In this document: piece by piece, positions 7,509-14,276 of the stretch
Layout of the letters: each line of letters starts with the position of its first letter
Numbering within the stretch: the first letter of the stretch is position 1
Source of the DNA: CAZJHX01 sp964545715
GTDB lineage: Bacteria; Myxococcota_A; UBA9042; GCA-2863065
Length of the DNA: 15,769 bases
Assembly (NCBI GenBank): GCA_964545715.1
Contig: CAZJHX010000211.1
Span: forward strand, 1 to 15,769
Reading direction: 5' to 3'
Position numbers and translations under genes: made by a program
The notes under the pieces: model-generated
Seen by the model: the letters and a program-made list of their open reading frames with translations, nothing else
Databases searched by the model: none
What the model was told of the DNA's origin: nothing

Positions 7509-8743
7509 CGCCTTATGGCCCGCACCAGCCGCCGGTGTGGGTCCAGATAGTAGCTATGCCGCATGCGACGAGGCACGTCCGCCGCGGTCGGCGCCGGACC
7601 GTGATCGCCCGCCAATCGGATCTCCAGCCGGTCACCGACAACCTCGATCCAGGGCGCCCCGCCCCGGCGCTCCATAACCCAGCCATTCAGCTCTACAGCG
7701 CCTCGAACGCAGTCCTCCCAGCGTGCTTCCATCAAGGCGTCTCGAAGCGTCGCCATCCGCGTCAGCCACTCCACCGATCCATATGACGCGAGCGCCGGTG
7801 CGCCCAGCAGCTCATCGTCGGCTTCGGTGAGAAGCGAGCTGGTCCCGCCCATCGCCTGGCCGAGCTCTCGCGCCGCCACGGCCACCGTTGGCGCCCGGTC
7901 GAGGCCCAGCAGCCAAGTAAATAAGATCTCGCACGTCGCCAGCAGATGCTCTGCCTTTCGGATGGCAGTCAGCTTTTCAGCGAGACTGTCGTGGCCGAGA
8001 TCCCGCGCTCGCTGTGCCAACCCAGCCACGCCCAGCAGATCGGGCTCCGAGTTGATGTGCGGCTCGGACCACAGCGTGGCCAGCAATGTCTGGTCACCGT
8101 CGGGTGGACCGTCGCCAAACGCGATATGGCGTTCGTATACCGCCGCCTCCAACGCGGTGAGCTCGGCCCGGTGAAGCCCGGCAAGCGCCTGGGCGAGCGG
8201 ACCGGTCGGATCGAAGCGTGCATCACTGTCGGTGAGCAGCTTGACGACCTGTTTGTGGTGCGGTTCCAGCGTTATACGCAGCGCGTTCCACAGTGGTCGG
8301 GCGCCGGTCAATTCAAACCGACTGCGATCCAGCAGTCGGCTCGCCTCGGCGGCGGCGGCGATCTGGCCAAAAACACCGGCTGTGCGTTGGGCGCTGAGAA
8401 TGCGCCGGTCCCGTGACGTGCCAACGCGCAATGGCCCGCGATGAAACTCGGCCAGCCGGGCGCGCACGCGCGTGACTCCGCGTGGGACGCCGGTCGGATC
8501 GCCGTCCTTGGGAGCCGCGGCGGTGCGCGCGTACGCGATCAGCTGCTCCGCACGCAAAAACGCCTCATCTCCCCGCCCCTTGAGCACACCACCGGCGCGG
8601 AGGTCTTCGACGAGCCCCATACATACGATCAACGTCGTCCAACCGCGCAGATCGCCGGATACGGTCGTCACATTCTTGATAATTCGGCGCCCCAGGCGCG
8701 ACCAGATGGGGAGAATGCCCAGCGGGTCACGAGATCCCTGCAC
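7496..8743 (-). CDS. Hypothetical protein of defence-type cassette, no recognised domain
   Basis: This 415-aa protein starts at GTG 8743, the earliest start in its frame. A weak GAGA-type ribosome site lies just upstream. I do not recognise the family. The N-terminal block RDPLGILPIWSRLGRRI (residues 5-21), followed by TTVSGDLRGWTTL (26-38), looks like a constrained motif and argues for the early GTG rather than Met42. Most of the rest is Ala/Leu-rich and predicted helical by eye, with a basic C-terminal tail (RRLVRAIRRWRT). There is no signal peptide, membrane segment, nucleotide-binding loop or nuclease motif. It overlaps the downstream PLD-like gene by 4-13 bp, so it is tightly coupled to it. 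By position it could be the adaptor or sensor subunit of a three-protein complex with the nuclease and helicase, as the first gene of an Azaca-like set; that is inference. Confidence 0.8.
   Translation of the reverse strand: MQGSRDPLGILPIWSRLGRRIIKNVTTVSGDLRGWTTLIVCMGLVEDLRAGGVLKGRGDEAFLRAEQLIAYARTAAAPKDGDPTGVPRGVTRVRARLAEFHRGPLRVGTSRDRRILSAQRTAGVFGQIAAAAEASRLLDRSRFELTGARPLWNALRITLEPHHKQVVKLLTDSDARFDPTGPLAQALAGLHRAELTALEAAVYERHIAFGDGPPDGDQTLLATLWSEPHINSEPDLLGVAGLAQRARDLGHDSLAEKLTAIRKAEHLLATCEILFTWLLGLDRAPTVAVAARELGQAMGGTSSLLTEADDELLGAPALASYGSVEWLTRMATLRDALMEARWEDCVRGAVELNGWVMERRGGAPWIEVVGDRLEIRLAGDHGPAPTAADVPRRMRHSYYLDPHRRLVRAIRRWRT
7511..7514 (-). promoter_or_regulatory. Ribosome binding site for the PLD-like gene
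   Basis: AAGG (reading 7514 to 7511) lies 2 nt before GTG 7508 and 11 nt before GTG 7499. Neither spacing is ideal. The second would create a 4-bp GTGA overlap, the most common junction type in this gene train, so 7499 may be the true start. Confidence 0.4.
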
Positions 8744-8789
8744 CTGTCTCTCAGGGGACAGCGCGGTAAAGAAAGCCGGAATGCTGCGG

Positions 8790-8939
8790 CTAATCGGACC
8801 ACCACTCGGTGTTCAGAAGCGACTCGCAGCACCGAACCGCTCGCTCCGCCTCGTTTGGGTCGATCACGAAGCAAGCGCCCTCCTGGTCGCGCCGGACCTT
8901 CACTGTGCTGCGGACCTGACGACCGCTGTACTCGCTCAT
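8790..8939 (-). CDS. Small hypothetical protein (49 aa) coupled to recD
   Basis: The ORF starts with ATG at 8939-8937, overlapping the recD stop TGA as ATGA, and ends with TAG at 8792-8790. It begins MSEYSGRQVRSTVKVRR and ends LLNTEWWSD. A purine-rich GAAGAG lies upstream, at a long spacing. The product has a basic first third (three Arg and a Lys within residues 7-17), then CFVIDPNEAERAVRCCE and a Trp-Trp end. Its three Cys are residues 23, 37 and 38. I recognise no family. The case for it being real is positional: it fills most of an otherwise unexplained 192-bp gap, its start coincides with the recD stop, and its frame reads into the gap until 46 bp before the next gene. It could be a small regulator or a RecBCD-associated peptide. 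A chance ORF is not excluded. Confidence 0.6.
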   Translation of the reverse strand: MSEYSGRQVRSTVKVRRDQEGACFVIDPNEAERAVRCCESLLNTEWWSD

Positions 8940-10687
8940 GTCAGTACCAGCTCTTCCAGACCCGTGATGCGCTCGACGCGTTGCGACAGAGCCTGGCGGA
9001 TGGCCTGGTGCGAGGCGACCAGGGTGACGCGTGTTCGAGCTCGGGTCACCGCCGTGTAGAGGAGCTCTCGGGTGCAGAGCTGCGAGCCGTCGGGAATGAC
9101 CACCATCACGTGATCGAACTCGGAGCCCTGAGATTTGTGAATGGTCAGGGCGAAGACCGTCTCATAGGCCGGAAGGCGGCTCGCCAGAACGCGGCGGATC
9201 GTATCCGGCCCATCGGCGAAAGCCACTCGGACGTCACCGCCGGGGGCTGGGGCGCAGGTGATGCCGATGTCGCCGTTGTAGTGCGTGTGGTGGGGGTGGT
9301 TTGCGCGGAGGCGGAGCGGCCGGCCGGGGTCCCACGAGGGCTGTGGGGCCGGGCCGATGCCGGCAGCGGCTGCGGGGGGCGTGTTCAGTCCGGACACGGC
9401 CAGACGGCCACGGCGGTGGGCACACAAAACGCGGAAGGTCGACTGGGCGGCGAGCATGGCGTAGTCGTCCTTGGCCTTGACCGCGGCGCGATGGGGCGCC
9501 AGGGAGTCCCGCAGGGTCGTCAGCGCGTTGTCGCTGAGCCGGCCGCCGTCTGGCGGGAGCCAGCGGACGGTGGTCGCGTCTTCCTGGAGCACGGTGATCG
9601 TTGCAGCTTCATCGCCAGCGAGGATGGCGGCGGCCAGTCGGCCGACTGGACCCTGGGCGTCGAAGCGGTGGCTGTGGACGAGCGTGACGACTGAGCGGGA
9701 CCACTGTGAAGTGGGGTTCTTCTGTGCCGCATGACAGAGGTCGGCCAGCACCGCTCCCGCCTCCACCGACGCGAGTTGGTGCTGGTCGCCGAGCAGAATC
9801 AGATTCGCCCCCTTCGGCACGGCTTCGACCAGGCGGCGCATGAGGACAAGGTCGACCATCGACGCCTCGTCGACGACCACGACATCCGCGTCCAGCGGAT
9901 TGTCTGCATTGCGCCAGAATCGCGCCAGATGGCCGCCTTTGACGCCCAGCGCCGAGTGGATGGTAGAGGCGGTGATCGGGACGTCCTCGCGTACAGCGTC
10001 CGAGATGTCCAGCCGCTCCAGGCCCGCGGCGACAGACTCGCCCAGGCGCGCTGCGGCCTTCCCCGTCGGCGCCAAAAGCCGGATGCGTGTGCCGCCGAGC
10101 TTGGAATCGTTGCGGCGCGCTCGGATCAATGCCGCGAGGGCCCGCAGCACCAGCCACGTCTTGCCGGTGCCGGGACCACCTGTCACGACGGTCAGAGGTC
10201 TATACATGGCTGCTCGGATCGCCTGGCGTTGTCGCGCGTTTGCGCCATCCAGGAGCGGATCGTCATCGTCGAGAGACGGCCTGACCGCCGGCACCCGAGC
10301 CGCCCTGAGTCGCAGCAGCGTACCGAGAGCCTGTTGGTGCTCATGGTAGCGCCTGAGATACAGCCGTGTTCCGGCGAGCACGAGAGGCGCGGTGTCGCCT
10401 TCCCGAGGCCGCACGAGCGGGCTGTTCTGTGCAGCAGCGCGCCAGTGAACCGGATCCGGCCACTCGACGGTCACGCCGGTCTCGGGCGCGCGGATACCTC
10501 GGCTCGGCGCCGCCAGATCGACTGCCACGTTACCGAAGCGCGGCGCCCGATTACACAGCGCCGCCGCCAGCAGCACATGCTCGTTGTCTTCGCCGGCCAT
10601 GCGGCCAAGCGCGTGCGCGAACAGGACATCTACCTCCGACAACACGCTCTGCTCGAGCAGACCCTGCAGGATGGAGAGCTCACTCAT
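8936..10687 (-). CDS. recD: RecBCD exonuclease subunit RecD (5'-3' helicase)
   Basis: This is a 583-aa superfamily 1 helicase, close in length to E. coli RecD (608 aa). RecD is the fast 5'-to-3' motor of RecBCD and is needed for its nuclease activity. I start it at ATG 10687 (MSELSILQG), which overlaps the recB stop as ATGAGTGA. The TTG at 10696 is possible but less likely. Visible motifs are Walker A GGPGTGKT (170-177), APTGKAA (206-212), STIHSALG (241-248), motif II DEAS (273-276) and motif III GDQHQLASVEAG (300-311). Further on are motif V LTIHKSQGSEFD (514-525) and motif VI YTAVTRAR (544-551). All are intact, so it should be active. The N-terminal ~140 residues correspond to the RecC-contacting domain. 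The downstream 49-aa ORF overlaps it by 4 bp. Confidence 0.97.
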   Translation of the reverse strand: MSELSILQGLLEQSVLSEVDVLFAHALGRMAGEDNEHVLLAAALCNRAPRFGNVAVDLAAPSRGIRAPETGVTVEWPDPVHWRAAAQNSPLVRPREGDTAPLVLAGTRLYLRRYHEHQQALGTLLRLRAARVPAVRPSLDDDDPLLDGANARQRQAIRAAMYRPLTVVTGGPGTGKTWLVLRALAALIRARRNDSKLGGTRIRLLAPTGKAAARLGESVAAGLERLDISDAVREDVPITASTIHSALGVKGGHLARFWRNADNPLDADVVVVDEASMVDLVLMRRLVEAVPKGANLILLGDQHQLASVEAGAVLADLCHAAQKNPTSQWSRSVVTLVHSHRFDAQGPVGRLAAAILAGDEAATITVLQEDATTVRWLPPDGGRLSDNALTTLRDSLAPHRAAVKAKDDYAMLAAQSTFRVLCAHRRGRLAVSGLNTPPAAAAGIGPAPQPSWDPGRPLRLRANHPHHTHYNGDIGITCAPAPGGDVRVAFADGPDTIRRVLASRLPAYETVFALTIHKSQGSEFDHVMVVIPDGSQLCTRELLYTAVTRARTRVTLVASHQAIRQALSQRVERITGLEELVLT

Positions 10688-13600
10688 CGGCCCCAACTCC
10701 CGGATGCTCGAAATGCTCCGACAGCGCGTCTACCAGGCGCGCTGGGGGCCGGTCGAAGAAGATGCCCGTGTCGCCCTGACCGACCATGCCCCGCACAAAC
10801 AGATAGAGGACGCCGCCAAAATCGCGCTCGTAGCCGTAGTTCGCGACGCGTCGCTGCAGGTATCGATGCAGCGCGACCAGATACAGGTGGTATTGCAGCA
10901 GATACTGGTGCTCGGCCATGTGTCTCGCCAGGGCCTGCGGACCGTAATCCGCTGCCGTCGGCCCCAGATAGCTGCTCTTGTAGTCGACGAGGTAGTAGCG
11001 CCCGTCGCGGCGTGCGACCAGGTCCATCAGCCCATACAGATAGCCCTGTACCGGGAAGAAACGTCGCTGTCTGATGGACGTCACCGCGGCGTCCGTGACC
11101 GGACCGGGCTGCGCCCTGTGCTCCTCGAAGATCCGTGCGAGGCTCGCGCTGGTGAGCCAACCGCGGTTGCCGGCCCGCTCGCCCCCGGCGATCGGGATGT
11201 GAAAGGCCAGCTCTTTGAGCGTGTCCGCGACCGGCACGTCCCCGAGCGTGAACCCGCCCGGCAGCGTCGTCTCCAAGGACGTCTGCAGTCCGGCGGCGAG
11301 CAGCGCAGCGTCCGCGTTGGGCAGCCGGTGCCGCCTGATCTGAGTCGCCACGCCGTGCTCCAGCGCGTCCACGCCCGCCGTGAAGTCATGATGCTCGAAG
11401 GCGTCGTGGATGACGTCGCCAAACCGGGCGCTACGCTCGAAATCGGCCAGCGCGACCGGCTCCGCAGCGTCCGCCGTCTCGGCCACATCCGCTTCCTCCG
11501 CCTCGTCCGCCGCCCCCCGGCCCGGCGCTTGCGGTACCAAGGCGCCTTCCGGCCCCTTGCGTAGCTGCGAGAAGCTCGTGCGTCGCCACCACGTATCGAA
11601 GCGACGACGAGTAAACTTACGGGCTTGCACGGCGCCCCCCACCGCGGAAGTCGGCGCCGCGCTGCGCGCACCGACGTCAAAGGCGTCCGCCCCGATGGTG
11701 GCTTCGCTGCGTCCAGCCAACCTGTCGAGCGCCGCGGCGATCGCCGTATCCCCCTTGACGGCCGCCGGATCTGGCTCGCCGGCGAACACAAGCCCTGCCA
11801 ACGGAGAGGTGGGCAGCTTGCTGTACGGCGCCAGGTACACGACACAGTGGTGCCGAGCCCGTGTCAGCGCGACGTAAGCCAGCCGCCTGCTCTCCGCCGT
11901 ATGCGCGCGCTCGCATTGAGCAAGCCGGACGTCCCGCTCCGCGCTCTGTTCGAGATCCACATCCAGATAGGGGGCGTACGGCCTCACCGCATCGTTGCCT
12001 CTCAGGTTGCGCTTCCGATCGGCGCCGAACCCGGGCGCGTCCCACAAGAACGGGACAAATGTGATGGGATACTCAAGCCCCTTTGCCGCATGAATCGTCA
12101 CGACCTGAACAGCCGGCGCGTCACTCTCCAGGCGGAGAACGTCGCTGTCGGTCTCTTGCGCCTCCTCCGCGTTGGCCTCCACCGTCGTGGCCAGCCAGGC
12201 GACGGCCCCGTGTAGCGCAAGGCGGTCGGTGGTGCAGGCGTGATGGACCCGTTCGGACAGGTGGCGCAAATTCGTTATTCGGCGCTCGCCGCCCGCCAGA
12301 CCGCCCAACCGGGCCGGGGTCGAGCACGCGTCCATCAGCACGCGAAACGCCCGCGTGAAGCCGGCCTCCTCCCACGTCTCCCTCACTCGGCGCAGAAGGG
12401 TGACATACTCGTCCCATTCAGCATCAGCCTGTTCCAGCAGGGCAAGGTCGGTCCCCGTGACCCCGATGATCGCTGTCGTCAGGGCCGCGCGAACCCGGGC
12501 TTTCTGGTTGGGGCGCTCGACGGCGAGCAGCACCTCGAGCAGCTCGACCGCGTCGTCGCTTGCAAAGACGCTGTCCGCGCTGTGTCGGACCGCCGGCACG
12601 CCGGACTCCAGAAGCCGCTCCCGAATCGCCCGCGCCTGCGCGTTTGTACGCACCAGCACCGCCAGATCACCCGCGTGGAGCGCGCGCCTTCCATCGTGAG
12701 ACGTCGGTACCGTTGCACCGGCGCCCAACACGTCGACCACATCCGCTGCGACCTGATCTATGACGCCCGCTTCACACGGTCCCTTGTTCAGCGTCCCTCT
12801 CGTGCCGGGCGGCGTCCTGAGCCGGCGCACTCTCAGGGGTGCCCTGGGCGCAGGCCACTGTATCCGGCTGTCCTTTGCGCCGGGCGAGGGCTGCACCGGG
12901 GCGACGTCGATGCCGGCCCCGAGGAACCCCGCCGCCGTGGAGCCAAACATCGTCTCCAAGGCCCTCAAGAGCGGCCCGTCGGACCGCCAGTTGATGCGCA
13001 GTCCGCGACTGAGATCGGACAGGTCAGCAGCCGCCCGGTATGCGTTGATGTCGGCGCCCCTGAACCGATAGATCGACTGCTTGGGATCGCCGACCAGGTA
13101 CAGCGGTACATGTCCACCGGAGAACGCGGCTTCGAAGATCCGCCACTGCACGGGGTCGGTGTCCTGAAACTCGTCGATCAGCACCGCTTTGAATTGTGCG
13201 CGCAGGGCGTCTCGCAGATTCGTCCCCGCGACCTCGTCGGACACCCGCTGTTCAAGACGTGTGAGCATGTCCTGGTACGACTGCTGGCGTGCCCGCGTCT
13301 TGCGCTCCCGCAGCCCGTGCCGTGCGTAATCCACGAAGTCTCGGCGCAGCCCGTTTGCCACCGCCCGGATCAGCGGTGTGTGCATGTCGATATCGCCCAG
13401 CAACGCCTGGATGTCGTTGGCCAGCGCCGGCACCTTCAGCTGAGCTGCACGAGCCTTGTACGGCGTCAGTCCCAGCGCGGACAGCGCCTCAAAAGCGCTT
13501 TGATGTTTGCCCATCGGCACCGTTGGGCTGCGCAGCCAGTCGTCCACCTGCCCGACCTTGGATTCGAGTCGGCCACCCCCGTAACCACGCTTCTGGAGGA

Positions 13601-14276
13601 TCCCGTCCTCACACTGCTGCTGAAGGCTGGCCAGCATCTGGTCGCGGCCCGCCTCCCACCGGGACCTGAACGACTCGATCACGCCCAGGACGTCCGCTTC
13701 GGAGAAGGCGCCAGCCACCGCCGATTCGGGATGGACCGCGGCGTTCGGCACCAACTCCGTGAGCCCTGCGATGTCCGCGAGCTCGGACGGTGTCACGTGT
13801 AGTCGGCTCAGGCTGCGGACGGTCAGGGCGCCCAGGTGGTGCGTACGGCAGATGTAGAAATCGCGCGCGATTTGGCGAATCAACTCGCCCGTATCGCCGA
13901 GGAGCTCCAGGTCGAACTCGGCGCCGCTCTCAAACGCGTGCCTGTCCAGAACACGCCCGCAAAACCCGTGAATGGTGGTGATCTCGGCCTCGTCATACCC
14001 GTCGAGCGCGCGGTCGAGGCGCCACCGATGCAACGCCGGCGTGTCGGGTGCGGCGGCGGTCTCCCCAAGCCGCGCGCGGATCCGGGCGCGTAGCTCGGCG
14101 GCCGCAGCGCGCGTAAAAGTCACCACCAGAATCGCTTTAATGGGCAGGCCCTCTTCAGCGACCAGCCGACACACCAGCCCGGCGATGGAGTAGGTCTTGC
14201 CCGTGCCGGCGCTCGCTTCCAGCAGCGTCACCTGGCGGACGATCGGCAAACTCGAATCGAAGTCCACGGTACTCAT
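10680..14276 (-). CDS. recB: RecBCD exonuclease subunit RecB (3'-5' helicase and nuclease)
   Basis: This 1198-aa protein (E. coli RecB is 1180 aa) is the slow motor and sole nuclease of RecBCD. I start it at ATG 14276, overlapping the recC stop (ATGA), with GAGGTGG 4 nt upstream. The open frame to 14345 would only run into recC. UvrD-type helicase motifs are Walker A ASAGTGKT (21-28), FTRAAAAELRARI (54-66), DEFQDTD (368-374), VGDPKQSIYRFRG (395-407), NWRS (429-432), VTIHAAKGLEYP (726-737) and ALTRAR (803-808). An Ala/Glu/Asp-rich linker (about 923-945) separates the C-terminal PD-(D/E)XK nuclease. There VIHDAFE (His957), GLMDLV (Asp1085) and VDYKSS (Asp1098, Lys1100) supply the full metal-binding and catalytic set. 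Both activities should be intact. It makes the initial RecA loading and end-resection possible in homologous repair. Confidence 0.97.
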   Translation of the reverse strand: MSTVDFDSSLPIVRQVTLLEASAGTGKTYSIAGLVCRLVAEEGLPIKAILVVTFTRAAAAELRARIRARLGETAAAPDTPALHRWRLDRALDGYDEAEITTIHGFCGRVLDRHAFESGAEFDLELLGDTGELIRQIARDFYICRTHHLGALTVRSLSRLHVTPSELADIAGLTELVPNAAVHPESAVAGAFSEADVLGVIESFRSRWEAGRDQMLASLQQQCEDGILQKRGYGGGRLESKVGQVDDWLRSPTVPMGKHQSAFEALSALGLTPYKARAAQLKVPALANDIQALLGDIDMHTPLIRAVANGLRRDFVDYARHGLRERKTRARQQSYQDMLTRLEQRVSDEVAGTNLRDALRAQFKAVLIDEFQDTDPVQWRIFEAAFSGGHVPLYLVGDPKQSIYRFRGADINAYRAAADLSDLSRGLRINWRSDGPLLRALETMFGSTAAGFLGAGIDVAPVQPSPGAKDSRIQWPAPRAPLRVRRLRTPPGTRGTLNKGPCEAGVIDQVAADVVDVLGAGATVPTSHDGRRALHAGDLAVLVRTNAQARAIRERLLESGVPAVRHSADSVFASDDAVELLEVLLAVERPNQKARVRAALTTAIIGVTGTDLALLEQADAEWDEYVTLLRRVRETWEEAGFTRAFRVLMDACSTPARLGGLAGGERRITNLRHLSERVHHACTTDRLALHGAVAWLATTVEANAEEAQETDSDVLRLESDAPAVQVVTIHAAKGLEYPITFVPFLWDAPGFGADRKRNLRGNDAVRPYAPYLDVDLEQSAERDVRLAQCERAHTAESRRLAYVALTRARHHCVVYLAPYSKLPTSPLAGLVFAGEPDPAAVKGDTAIAAALDRLAGRSEATIGADAFDVGARSAAPTSAVGGAVQARKFTRRRFDTWWRRTSFSQLRKGPEGALVPQAPGRGAADEAEEADVAETADAAEPVALADFERSARFGDVIHDAFEHHDFTAGVDALEHGVATQIRRHRLPNADAALLAAGLQTSLETTLPGGFTLGDVPVADTLKELAFHIPIAGGERAGNRGWLTSASLARIFEEHRAQPGPVTDAAVTSIRQRRFFPVQGYLYGLMDLVARRDGRYYLVDYKSSYLGPTAADYGPQALARHMAEHQYLLQYHLYLVALHRYLQRRVANYGYERDFGGVLYLFVRGMVGQGDTGIFFDRPPARLVDALSEHFEHPGVGADE

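Noticed and set aside
1562..8743. Assignment of the cassette to DISARM
   Set aside because: There is no DrmB-type DUF1998 protein and no DNA methyltransferase, and the PLD protein is much longer than I recall for DrmC. The similarity is limited to having a helicase and a PLD nuclease.
12240..13802. 520-codon plus-strand open frame, and similar long plus frames at 8441-9694, 9731-11074 and 2140-3387
   Set aside because: All lie opposite recB, recD or the helicase, whose motifs are unambiguous. The plus-strand translations show no recognisable domain and have shadow-type composition.
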